Assembly (NCBI RefSeq): GCF_030269925.1
Contig: NC_085108.1
Location: 124,001-188,000, forward strand
Reading direction: 5' to 3'
Length of the DNA stretch: 64,000 nt
DNA from: Bombyx mori
Taxonomy: Eukaryota; Arthropoda; Insecta; Lepidoptera; Bombycidae
The notes beneath the pieces were generated by a model. That model was not told the DNA's origin. It made no database searches and saw only the letters and a list, made by a program, of their open reading frames with translations. The position numbers were made by a program, and so were the translations under genes. Of the stretch, positions 10,640 to 21,189 are shown piece by piece (the first letter of the stretch is position 1; each line of letters starts with the position of its first letter).

Positions 10640-11346
10640 GGAGTTTACTCCTTAAGAATCGATTTACATATATAGGCCCGGGGTATGAAAATTATGGGGA
10701 CCAAAATCGTACTAGAGAGTATAGCATGTCACACGAAATGCGTTATGCGCCTGATTGGCCATGGTGATGCGTGCGCGCGCCAATCAGGAGCCAACGCGCG
10801 GCCGCGTTATCGCAGGTGACGCCGGGCTGCTGCGCCGGCAGTCCGCCACAAAGCCTCGTACTGATCGCGCGTTTCTCTCATTATTGTATTTTCATATATT
10901 TGTTAGTCGTTTGTTTTGTGTCTCGTTAATTTGTTAATAATCTGTAGTGTATCGTGTTGTCGTAATATAGAACTATTTCTCGTATTGTTTCGTTTAATTT
11001 ACCGACATCGTTTTGCTTGTGGCCGGACGCCGTTCGGGTTCGATTCCTGAACGTATCAACTGTTAGTGGGTTGATACCCGAATATAACCCGCTACAAATC
11101 ATTTATTAATAAAGCTTATTAAATATAAACAATTCCTTCTATCAGTGAATGGACAACTTATATATTAATTGTAAAAGTGAATTATATAGACTTACTTAAT
11201 TACCGCATCCACGTGTTCCGCAACTCCCGGATCATTCTCACTAGAATACGTAACTTCCATATTTTACTGTATTCAACTGACACAAATTTATATTTATATC
11301 CAGTAAACTCCAGTCGTGCGTCGGAGCGGACACACACACTTTTTTT
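10640..11346 (+). mobile_element. HINE copy 2, direct tandem of copy 1
   Basis: Starts exactly where copy 1 ends and, over the stretches I aligned, differs only by one base (ACCCAAATA versus ACCCGAATA) and T-run length. Head-to-tail junctions with no spacer are expected from rolling-circle replication running past one terminus. Confidence 0.85.
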
Positions 11347-11781
11347 GTACACATCACTAACACTTTCGTGCTGTTGTACGTTTTGACGTTTTTTTGTTGA
11401 TACCGGTGCAGTCTCAATAACTACTTCGTGGTGTGTAATGACAGGTCCATCGTCAGGACTTGAAGGTACCACCTGTGCTGTAGTTACCGATGTCAAGTAG
11501 TTGGAAGGTCCTGCATCTTGCCTCGGTAAAATTTCAGTAACGTCTGAGTTTGACTCTGCGTTGATGTTTTGATTCGCTCGGAGTTTTTTTCTCAACCTGC
11601 ATTCCCGTTGACGCTCCGCTGCGGACTTTTTGGCTGGTCTGTCCTCTTTCTGTTTTTTAGGCCCAGACTTTTCTTTCATCCGAAGTCTGTATTCTCGTTG
11701 TCGAATTGCTTGAGTTTTTTTATGACCGGTTGTTGTTGATGGACAGGTTTCAGGACTGTGAATAAACAAATTCAAGCACAT
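11347..11781 (-). CDS. Helentron N-terminal basic exon
   Basis: Encodes a Lys/Arg-rich N-terminus: IRQREYRLRMKEKSGPKK and AAERQRECRLRKKLRANQ, a repeated (A)xRQRE(Y/C)RxR pattern seen at the start of Helitron-like proteins of insects. It is followed by a low-complexity Ser/Pro/Val region to VSDVYK. The frame then runs into the HINE insertion. An acceptor (TTTATTCACAG) at about 11756 suggests that the first Met at 11781 may not be the true start. Confidence 0.75.
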
Positions 11782-11869
11782 TTAATAAGAAAAAAAAATA
11801 AATAGCTATTTTAATAGCATGTAATTAAATATAAAAGCACAACATAAAAAGTATAGATATACACTGATA

Positions 11870-12240
11870 AAAAGATTCATTAACTATTTAATAATTTAAA
11901 TTATTTGAAAGCAATTGTTTAATTTTAATAAATATTTTTCTACATTTAATTAATATTTATTTAGAAGGAAAATATATTTATTAACATTTAATAAGTATTT
12001 ATTAATAATTAACAAATACTTATTAACAGTTAATAAATATTTTTAACAACTAATAAATATTACGTTGATTTGTATTTGATTTGTACTTCATAAATTATTT
12101 TTAATAAACATGGATTAACTTTTAATAAACCTTTTTTTAGTAGCTAACAAATATTTATTCATACATTTGATAAATTGCATTTCATAAATAATTTATTAAC
12201 TGTTAATAAATACTTATTAAATTCTTTGACGTTAAAAAAT
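11870..12240. repeat. degenerate TTAATAAATATT array
   Basis: Repeated variants of TTAATAAATATTTATTAA with irregular spacing cover about 370 bp. Confidence 0.6.
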
Positions 12241-12447
12241 CATTTATTAATAAAGCTTATTAAATATAAACAATTCCTTCTATCAGTGAATGGACAACTT
12301 ATATATTAATTGTAAAAGTGAATTATATAGACTTACTTAATTACCGCATCGACGTGTTCCGCAACTCCCGGATCATTCTCACTAGAATACGTAACTTCCA
12401 TATTTTACTGTATTCAACTGACACAAATTTATATTTATATCGATTAT

Positions 12448-12582
12448 AAATAAATTATAAAATTTAAAACAATATCTCCGCAAGTTCAAAGTGTTTGTAG
12501 GTTAATATCGAATAAATAAATGTTTAGAAATGTATTGATATAGTTATGCAGGCGCTACACTGTACATGTATAATGTGTATGC
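12448..12582 (+). repeat. direct repeat, left copy
   Basis: From AATAAATTATAAAATTTAAA through GTGTATGC; matches 13250-13384 apparently base for base. Confidence 0.8.
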
Positions 12583-13249
12583 ACTGTACATGTATAATAT
12601 AAACATATTAACTAAATAAAATCGGAAAAGTAACAACAAACACAAATCTGTCATACAAGATGGAGATATTTCACAATAGTTTTTGTTTTGATCACTGGAG
12701 GCGCTGCAATAGCGCTAATATTGGAGGGGGAAGATTGCTAGCTACCCATTGGTTCGGAAAAGATACATTCCGTTTCGCACTAGAGCAGGCAAACTTTCTA
12801 CAACCGTCCCATTTTTTTAAAACTTAAATTTTGTTTTGATGAATTAATTTAATTTCTTAATAATTTTTTAAGCATTTGCATTTCTTTGTAAATTTATGAA
12901 ACATAACATTTCATAAATTACGTAGCCTTAGTACTTAACTTAGTTTACTTGACGACGTCTTTAGAGTTTACGTAAACTGGAATCATTTTTTTAAGATAAC
13001 GTGACCAAATTGAATATTAGTAGAATTAAGCAGATTGTTTTAAGGAAGAAGCGCTCATAAATTAGCCTTATTTCAATGTCTATATAACCAAAAATGTCTT
13101 TACATGTTTACTTACTAGCATATTATAACAGTAAATAGGTTCATTTTTGGCGGTAAAAATATCATGTTATTAAATTAACTTACCAGCCCCATGTCTTGAA
13201 TTCGTCGAGACAATATTCGTGCTATTCCATGGTCGTCAATATCCAAATA

Positions 13250-13384
13250 AAATAAATTATAAAATTTAAAACAATATCTCCGCAAGTTCAAAGTGTTTGT
13301 AGGTTAATATCGAATAAATAAATGTTTAGAAATGTATTGATATAGTTATGCAGGCGCTACACTGTACATGTATAATGTGTATGC
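13250..13384 (+). repeat. direct repeat, right copy
   Basis: Second copy of the 12448-12582 block, including TATGCAGGCGCTACACTGTA. Confidence 0.8.
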
Positions 13385-13579
13385 TATTATACACACACAG
13401 ATATATACTAAACATATACAAGTACATGGAGCCGAGCATACCGTGTGGTGGGGAATGGTCAGACTATAGCGCATAACGCATTTCGTGTGACATGCTATAC
13501 TCTCTAGTACGATTTTGGTCCCCATAATTTTCATACCCCGGGCCTATATATGTAAATCGATTCTTAAGGAGTAAACTCC

Positions 13580-13838
13580 AAATATATGAAAATACAATAA
13601 TGAGAGAAACGCGCGATCAGTACGAGGCTTTGTGGCGGACTGCCGGCGCAGCAGCCCGGCGTCACCTGCGATAACGCGGCCGCGCGTTGGCTCCTGATTG
13701 GCGCGCGCACGCATCACGCAATCAGGAGCCAATCAGGCGCATAACGCATTTCGTGTGACATGCTAGTACGATTTTGGTCCCCATAATTTTCATACCCCGG
13801 GCCTATATATGTAAATCGATTCTTAAGGAGTAAACTCC
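13580..13838 (-). mobile_element. second, truncated Helentron/HINE 5' end
   Basis: Repeats the first about 250 bp of the element (GGAGTTTACTCCTTAAGAAT ... CATTATTGTATTTTCATATA) and stops where the inner 5' end begins. It contains ATCAGGAGCCAATCAGGCGC, a variant of the inverted CCAAT block. Confidence 0.75.
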
Positions 13839-14157
13839 AAAAATGAAGTTTTAACAAACGACAATCTAAGAACTTTTCAAGTTTTTTCTCGCGAATCCAG
13901 GAACTTAAATTATATTAGTGTTAATCTATGAAAGTTCCGGAGTGCAAATAAATGAAAATCGCGTAAGTTATTCCTTTTTTGGAAAAACATAACTTCTTTC
14001 CCGAATGAGTCTGCAATTTCGCCTGTCATAGAAAATAAACTGTGAAACAGCGCCATCTATTAGGAAAAAGGTAAATTACGTTCGATTTACACACAAAAAA
14101 TAATATTTAGTTCTACTAGAGGACGCAACAAGTACCAAAACAAAACAAACAGACACT

Positions 14158-14940
14158 ATGGAGGAAATTATGAAAGCCTTACAAAATATTCAAAAAGAAC
14201 TGAACGCTCAAAAAATAGAAATTCAGAAAAATGGCGAAAAGGTGACAGAACAAGTAACACTTAACATAACCAACAAATTAGAAGAGAAATTTACCATATT
14301 GGAAGAAAAACATCAAACCTTGAAAGAAAATGTTGAACAACAAGAAAAAAGGATTCAATTTATGGAAAGACAAGCAAGACAAAGAAACATAATTTTCTTC
14401 GGTATCGAAGAGAGTGAGACATCCTATCATAATTTGGAGAACAATATGTTGCAATTCATAAGTGAAAAATTGTCCTTAAAATTGGATTGTAGAGATATTC
14501 AAGAAATAAGGAGAGTGGGAAAAAAATGTGATAAACCGCGACCAATAATTTTAACCTTTACTACCCTTGGTTCAAAGGTCAGCATTCTCAAGCAAAGAAG
14601 ATTATTAATAGATACCCAATACTACTTGAACGAAGATTACCCTAAATACATATTAGAAAAAAGGAAAGAACTACAGGAAGAAGCAAATAGAGAGCGCGAG
14701 AAAGGAAATAAAGTCACGATAAAATACGATAAACTTGTTTTATTAAAATCAAACAACAAAAGAACACTGATGACTTCACCAGAGTCAGATCCCAATTCTC
14801 AAGCACTAGTTCGTAAAAGTACAACAAGACCCACTAAGAAAAGCAAAATAAAACAAGCAAACCCATCTATACCTAGATCAAACAGTGTCTCAGAAGGAGT
14901 TCTAAAACCTAGTATTCTAAGCTATTTTAGTAAGCAGTAA
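14158..14940 (+). CDS. LINE ORF1-like protein, 260 aa
   Basis: Residues 1-75 are a Lys/Glu/Gln-rich coiled coil. RQARQRNIIFFGIEE then begins an RRM-like domain, followed by KPRPIILTFTTLGSKVSILK and a basic C-terminus (RPTKKSKIKQ). This is the layout of ORF1 nucleic-acid chaperones of LINEs. Reading from ATG at 14158 the frame is complete to TAA at 14940. No endonuclease or reverse transcriptase follows; the sequence goes straight to a tail-like region. ORF1 here would bind retrotransposon RNA, but mobilisation would need a polymerase from elsewhere. Confidence 0.75.
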   Translation: MEEIMKALQNIQKELNAQKIEIQKNGEKVTEQVTLNITNKLEEKFTILEEKHQTLKENVEQQEKRIQFMERQARQRNIIFFGIEESETSYHNLENNMLQFISEKLSLKLDCRDIQEIRRVGKKCDKPRPIILTFTTLGSKVSILKQRRLLIDTQYYLNEDYPKYILEKRKELQEEANREREKGNKVTIKYDKLVLLKSNNKRTLMTSPESDPNSQALVRKSTTRPTKKSKIKQANPSIPRSNSVSEGVLKPSILSYFSKQ

Positions 14941-15530
14941 CGTCAACACACCACATAACCAAACCAACTACAATACAACCAATAACTTCCATTCATAGCA
15001 ACCAACTGCTCCCTCCCTCAACGATGCAACATTCAATTAATTTCAACAAAGCAACAAAAAACATCTTCCAATCCGGCTGGTCACCGTGGAAGATCAAGAC
15101 CAAAACCCTCTAAGGAAGATATCTCAAACTTCTTCAATAATAAGAAAATGGAACACAAACCCAAGAAATATTTCACTCAATTAAAGAGAAGAAAGATCAG
15201 CTTTACATAGTAACTTACAACGTCAGAACTTAATAATTAAACAGCTGTTATTCTTTAGAGGAGGCCTTCACCTTCACTGGAGGAGGGGTCCATGCAAACA
15301 AACTTCTATATATTTTTTTAAAATGTTGTCTAGATTTATACTTTTGTAAGGAAACGGAAGGGAGAGAGAAGGGGAGCAAACTAAGTGAAACACGTGTAAT
15401 AACATCAGTACTTTTTTCTTCTTCTCTTTTCTTTTTTATATTTAAAATATGTATGCAACCTACTATTTGTATGGAATAAAAGGCTTTTTTCTCCAGACGT
15501 TAGAAGAAATAAAAACTAGTATACTTTTAA
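14941..15530 (+). mobile_element. LINE 3' region after ORF1 (pol deleted)
   Basis: No RT motif. GGAGGAGGGGTCCATGCAAA and the T/A-rich end near GGAATAAAAGGC resemble LINE 3' UTRs of Lepidoptera. The limits are approximate. Confidence 0.45.
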
Positions 15531-17500
15531 CCTCTTACCGCGATATGTCTATCCTATTGTAAATATGCGTTAGTCTATGGGGCTGCATTAACATACTGTC
15601 TTCGAGAGCACAAGAGACAAGAGGAAATCCCAAACTTCGCCCACTCAGGTTCTACGTATAAATAAAACAAACAATTATATTTCATAAGTATTCTTTTAAT
15701 TGTACATATTATGGCAACACCACGACAGTGGCACGACTCTGTTATATCACATAATGTTAAAATATACGAAAAAACATAAACATAAATATTTATACAGCAT
15801 ACTTAAATTTGGAGTTAAAACAGTCTCTTTTTGGTGGGAATTTCCAGTAGGTAAGTTACAATTGCGTAAACAAATAGACTGTAGGAAGGAAAACCCCGTT
15901 TTCATCGAAAATTGCAAAACAATGATTAGGATCAGGATTGCTCGGGTCTGCCAATCGTTCTCAACAGTAGAAAGTTTTAACTGAAGCTTTGGTTTCATTA
16001 CAAAATACGTTTTTGAAGCCGGATAATGAGCGAAGGTCTCGCCGGGACAAGCGATACCCCAAGTCGGTGACTCCACCGGCTGTGAGGTCTGCGCACTGAC
16101 CCGAACGTGGCGGCTGTGGAGGCGTGAGGCCTGAGGATTGACGCATGAGGCGGACGGCGTGTTTGACTATTGCATTTAGATGTATGTGCGCTAAAGCTGC
16201 CTATATAGTTGTATAGTTGCTTGGACAGTTCGCACATACGGTGCTGTAAAGTCACATAAGCAACTTAACACTGAACTGAGTATGAGAATTTTTTTTAATA
16301 GTTATCAGTGAGACGAGCGATATGTTTGTTTTTACTGATGAAGTTTAAAGTTGTAGTTTAAATATTATAATTTTATTTCTATAGCCGAGCAGAACTATAT
16401 AAAATGTTGAATTTTTCTCCTAATAAAATAAAAAAATTGCATAAGTGACGTTATTGCACCGTATGTGCAAGTTGTTAAAGTGACTACACAGTTGAGATGT
16501 AAACCTCACGTCTCAAGAGCATCACGCCCCACGCCTGCGCACTCTGGTGACGACCCAACACCCCTGAGCCCTTCTCCCGGATATATGCAACAACAAGAGC
16601 CGGACTGCCGGTCGCGCCGGGCGCCAGCGGAGGACCTACCTACATGTCCATATTTGTTTACGCCAAAACTAACTTACAAAATCACAAGACCCAAAACGAA
16701 ATCATTCTAATTTAGCTTAAAACTAAAAGTAAAGAATACACAAAAACAGGTAGTTGTAATATAATCGTTACGCTATTGTTAAATAATGTGCAAGAGGGAG
16801 GTTCGTACCGTCCGCGCGCCGACCACAACTTGAAAGCAAACGGCGATCCCTCGAGTCGCGGCCACTCGCGTGACGCGTGACGTGTGACGTGTGACGCGTG
16901 ACGTGTGACATGTGACATGTGACGTGTGAATACTAAACGTCAGTTGACGGGGCGGCGGCGGTGTCGAGTTGTGTGTCGCTCGCATATCGCTCGAGTCAAG
17001 GGACTCAATCGAAAATTATACGTTGTTAATCTTACAAAGATCGCTCGTATGTACTTGGAGCCGTCTCGAGTGAGGACGAGCGCTCCCCGCACCCCGCTCC
17101 GTGCTCCCCGCTCGCGGATTGTTATTATTTTGTACAACTGCCGCGATCATAGCTAATTTTCACGAGCGTTTAGCGTTCACTCTGATCTGCGAACCGCACT
17201 TCTGTTGTCGATCACCACCGGCCATGTCACATTTAATAAAAGAATAACAATCTAGCTAATCAGAGCTTTGGGATGACGGGTCATTGTCCTTTGACTCGCT
17301 CGGGGTTTCGTTGCGAGCGGGTATGAGCCAGAAGCGATAGCGGGGCGGACGTGTCCGACCGTCCCGTTGCAAGTCGCGACCGTGTTTACTACACAATACT
17401 ATCAATGCACGTGCGTTGTTGGTCGGTGTTCGCCTACTTACAGCCTAATAAACATTAAATACGGTATTAAACAATTATTTACACGTTACAATCGTTTATT
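15531..17500. other. non-coding, with CpG-rich stretch 16030-17400
   Basis: Short ORFs here look random. GC/CpG-rich islands (16030-16160, 16800-17140, 17280-17400) could be a promoter or UTR of an unseen gene, but no start site, splice chain or homology supports it. Confidence 0.35.
16871..16929 (+). repeat. heptamer tandem array TGACGTG x8
   Basis: Eight contiguous units: TGACGCG, TGACGTG, TGACGTG, TGACGCG, TGACGTG, TGACATG, TGACATG, TGACGTG. Most units contain TGACG, the half-site of CREB/ATF-type factors. Confidence 0.85.
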
Positions 17501-18040
17501 CCCAAACCAAGTTTGTGGTAAATAAATTTGATGAGAAAAGAAAGAAGTGGTGTGCTATTTTTAATTTACTAATTGCAGCATTACCGTCGACTGAGGGCTC
17601 GCAGACCCGCCCGGGGGAGGGGGCGTCCGCCAAACATTATTACTTAGCTAAGTTAATTTTTCTCATCAAATTTTATATTTTTTTATACATTTCATCATTT
17701 TATACAATTACGAAGGAAAATAAGCTGAATAATTAATAAATACGAATAAACAGTAAATTTACAAATATTTATACAATTAAATATTTTATCAAAAATTTGT
17801 TTTTATCTTACAATTCGTTTAAGTTTAAATACTCTTCAGTACATATCCTCTATTAGTAAACGGTTCGTTATTTTGTTTCTACTGCGACCTTCGTTATCGT
17901 GTTGTCCCTTTTACACGTTTGAGGAGCAAGGAACGAGCGACGAGGACAACTCCGTTGAGAATATTGGACTATTGAGTACCGTAGTACAAGAGTTTAACAA
18001 TAATTAAAAAAAAAAGTGGGGCACTCGGGAACTGCCGCGC
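17501..18040. other. AT-rich, nothing recognised
   Basis: No ORF of note or repeat termini seen. Confidence 0.35.
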
Positions 18041-18043
18041 TAA

Positions 18044-18407
18044 AGCTATTGCATAGCATTTTTTATCAACTTATGCAATTGTAATTAGACAATGATAATT
18101 TAATATTAAAACAATAATAAAACAAGACCACGCTATATTAAACATTAATAAAAGCAAAACCTTAACTGTCCCCTTCACACTCATAAGCTAGACCGCGCGA
18201 GAGAGAGATGGGCAGACTTTTCATGATGCGCATGCAGTGTGACGTCACGCCACGCGCTTATTCACAAACATTACACAAGCGCAACGTGTGAATGTGTTGA
18301 GCTCGCTACATGGTAGACGGAGTGAGGGGTGTTAGGTTTTTTTCGTTACGGAATTTCATGATTCGGTCGTCGCGCTCAAGGCCCACGATAAAAGCTATGC
18401 AATAGCT
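18044..18407. mobile_element. MITE, TAA duplication (PIF/Harbinger-like)
   Basis: Perfect 14-bp inverted ends AGCTATTGCATAGC / GCTATGCAATAGCT flanked on both sides by TAA (18041-18043 and 18408-18410). A 3-bp TWA duplication is typical of PIF/Harbinger. No coding sequence. Confidence 0.65.
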
Positions 18408-18602
18408 TAATAATTATATCTGAATCCTGTATCTGAATATACAATATTAAGGTAATATTGTATACAAAGATAATCCGCTGCCGCTTATACAGAAGGCTGC
18501 GAGTCTTATTCAGTCGTTTTCATTTGAAAGGAAAAAGAATTGAAGTTGTTTCAGACAATGTACACGACGTATGCACTTTTCATTGTGACCGTTGTGAGTT
18601 CA

Positions 18603-18775
18603 GTGTGCTTAGTGCGAGTTTGTTAACGTTCTCGATAGCGTAAAAGTTAACTCAATTTTGTATGCAGTTGGAACAGCGCCCCTAGCGGCAAACGTACGCA
18701 AACTTTCCCATTCCATACAAATATGAGCTAACTTTTACGTTATCGAGTACGTTAAAAAACTCGCACTAAGCACAC
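18603..18775. mobile_element. palindromic MITE with about 50-bp TIRs
   Basis: GTGCTTAGTGCGAGTTTGTT and CTCGATAGCGTAAAAGTTAA on the left are mirrored by TTTTACGTTATCGAGTACGT and AACTCGCACTAAGCAC on the right. The centre is GCGCCCCTAGCGGC. Confidence 0.75.
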
Positions 18776-20172
18776 AGTTCCAAGAAAATGAAAAGTGTAA
18801 ATAGATAATGTTATATCGAAGGGTTTAAGGTACATTTCGCTTACCTGACATTTACCTTTGTAATTAAAAGTGCGTTTTATCTGATATTAGCATCAACAGT
18901 TCGATGTTTTTAATAGAACTACAATTATGTTTATTCCATTGGAATAGCTGAGGATGTTTTTTTTTGTTATGATATATTTTCCAAATTTTAAACTTCAAAT
19001 GACTCTCTTGTGAAGTTTCAAAGATGCTACATAAGCAAAACAGTGTTTCAGCCCTCGATATTATGTAGATAATGAGTAACAGTAGAGTTGAAGAAGTTGC
19101 AGGCGAGTGAGCCCGCGAGACTGTGCCGTGTGTTACTTTGTTACTTTCAATAAACAATCATAATAATACTATTACGTAGTAAAATTTGAAAAATACAAAT
19201 AATAAAAATCAGTCATTAATTTAGGCTTAATATTAATGGCAGTTATTTTAACTTTATTCAATTATTTTTTAATTTAATATACGTATTTATAAAATTTTAA
19301 TAAAAAGTTTACAATATAAAAGGTCAAAATGGTGTTTATTAAACATTAATTTATTTTATAAAATTTGTTAAATAACTAAATTTATTAAGTAATCTAAATT
19401 TATTTATATACAAGTCTTTTATTTCATATTATGTTATTATTTTTTATAAAATGTACAAGTACCAACTAGACAATGTTAATATACCACCAACTACTTGTCT
19501 GTGAGCATCCGTGAGCGCAACAAGACAAACATAAAGATGAAGCAGTGCAGCAGGAATGTAATTATTAATTAAATATCAGTTTATCGCAGTAGTCGCGGTG
19601 GCCATAGGAAGACGCGCGCGGAACTAACATATTATTATGTACATAATGTATCGATTTCATTGGTGAGAGAATTACTTTTAATGTTTCTCAAAAGGGAAGC
19701 TTTAAGACACGATTGTATATAAAGTATTAAATTATTACAAAGTGATCTACATTTTTTATATTTTTTGTATTACAGATAGTTCTTTCAAAACAATTCTGCC
19801 TCTATTAGAAGAGTGATTGTTAATGTCTCCGTCCGAGGGCTCCGCCGCACGTGCTCCAACAAGGACATTTTCGTAAAATGAAACAGCACGAGAGATGATG
19901 GTCCCCTGTACCGACCTAGTCTAAGCGGGCGGCGGCGGGCCCTCGTGTCCACGGCAGTTTATATATAGTATTCACCGATATGTACAAGACGTTGAGTTGG
20001 TAACGCCCGAGGACGCTGGTGCCAGAGTACACTCGCCCCCCCATTGACGTCAGGAAATCTGACGACTTATTTCGGCCTTCCCGTTCGTCTGAGCTAACTG
20101 AGAACCTGCTCACCAACTAATAAGCGTAGCAAGTAATGAGATAAGGTTTTAATGGTAGTTTAAAAAAAAAAA
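18776..20172. other. AT-rich intergenic sequence
   Basis: No defensible gene. A GC-rich patch at 19830-20060 has short ORFs without recognisable domains. Confidence 0.35.
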
Positions 20173-20448
20173 GGGTGTCTGTGTGTGCAAGTCACACACG
20201 GTAGAAGTGAAATTTATAAATAAGATATAAATATACTGACTATCCCACTACACAGGAGCGTATATATGGACAATGTTCAGTAGACGACAGTGGGGATGCT
20301 ACGAAGAGGAGAGCGAGAACGTCTGATGTGTTCTATCTCATTCTCTCGCCGGCTGAATCCTGTACATTTATGTGTTTGTGTCTCTATGGTCTTATTTTTT
20401 CGTTTCATCGAGTTTCAAATCACAACGATCCTAAAGAAGTTTCACTTC
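20173..20448 (-). mobile_element. small Helentron derivative (HINE), family B
   Basis: On the minus strand it starts GAAGTGAAACTTCTTTAG and ends TTCACTTCTACCGTGTGTGA then a T run. Internal AGGATCGTTGTGATTTGAAA and GAGACACAAACACA match the copy at 38515-38862. The ends match the coding element at 61370-63260. Confidence 0.75.
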
Positions 20449-20836
20449 AAAAACAATATTCTTTAATTAATAAATAGTTGTATGAAACGGGATCTGTAAA
20501 GAGATCATCACTCACCAACTCCACTTGTTACAGAAATAATAAATAAAACTTTGAAAATAATTCAGTTTATAACGCGCACATCTCTATATGTTCTCCTCGT
20601 GGGTCGGGGGGGGGCATGGGGGGAGCGGCAGAGACTCCGCCGGCGACCACGAAGCTTCAAGAAAGGAGGCAGTCCTTCAGTCGGGATAGCATCATCGAAC
20701 TATACCTTACATCGACATCATTACAAACTATACACCTTAAATTGGGATAGTTTTAATTCGTTATAAGTTCTATAAAATTATAATAAAGTGTTCTGTGTTT
20801 GTGTTGTAATTAACTTAATGATATTATTATTTATAA
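20449..20836. other. no gene seen
   Basis: Contains a G run (about 20606-20623) and a GC-rich patch; no repeat or ORF identified. Confidence 0.3.
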
Positions 20837-21189
20837 CTAGCGACCCGCCTTCGCTTCGCTTCGGAGACATTAAATTTTATTATTCATAGCTGAGTCCTGC
20901 GATGTTACCCGCAGTTATTGTCGTACCGCGGGTGACGCCGCGGGGCGAAGCTTGTCTAAAAAAAGTAGCCTAAGTTACTCCTTATATCATCAACTACCTA
21001 TTAGTGAGAGTCTCGTGAAAATCGGTTCATCCGTTCCAGAGATTAGCCGGAACAAACAAACAGACAAAAATTGTAAAAAATGTTATTTTGGTATAAGTAC
21101 CGTATATGTATATATTTATATGCATGTAGTAAAAAGCGGTTATTTCAATATTTACAAACAGACACTCCAATTTTATTTATATGTGTAGA
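20837..21189 (-). mobile_element. Helitron-like element (CTAG end, GGCGGGTCGCTAG)
   Basis: The left end, CTAGCGACCCGCCTTCGCTT, is the reverse complement of a Helitron 3' end. The body contains AAATCGGTTCATCCGTTCCA, a common lepidopteran repeat segment. Related ends occur at 41093-41313 and 48307-48529. The right boundary is approximate. Confidence 0.6.

Larger units (their letters stand above)
11782..13579 (-). other. Helentron 5' non-coding region with AT-rich array and duplicated block
   Basis: No ORF. 11870-12240 is a degenerate TTAATAAATATT-like array. 12238-12445 matches the 3' half of the 709-bp HINE almost exactly. 12448-12582 and 13250-13384 are a direct repeat of about 135 bp. The inner Helentron 5' end is at 13579. 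Confidence 0.6.
4116..13838 (-). mobile_element. Helentron, near-complete autonomous rolling-circle element (disabled)
   Basis: The minus strand carries a Helentron gene with N-terminal basic exon, Rep, helicase and C-terminal AP-endonuclease-like domain. The right (5') end is TTTTTGGAGTTTACTCCTTA; the left (3') end is GGAGTAAACTCCAGTCGTGC then GTCGGAGCGGACACACACAC and a T run. The termini share the palindrome GGAGTTTACTCC, as in Helentrons, which insert between T residues. The gene is interrupted at 9931-11346 by two opposite-strand non-autonomous relatives and at about 6088-6180 by an AT-rich insert. A partial extra 5' end (13580-13838) lies outside an inner one at 13579, so the true outer limit is either of these. 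Confidence 0.88.

Noticed and set aside
11200..11346. C-terminal part of the 193-codon frame ending at 11200
   Set aside because: It is read-through of the Helentron N-terminal exon into the HINE insertion, not real protein.
13193..13255. Possible coding exon (HGIARILSRRIQDMGL) with a perfect GTAAGT donor upstream of the Helentron gene
   Set aside because: Its phase-0 donor does not fit the acceptor near 11756 (gives an immediate stop), and no other partner was found.
16465..17156. Short frames in the CpG-rich region taken as a possible gene
   Set aside because: No domain, no splice chain and repeats (heptamer array) inside the frames.
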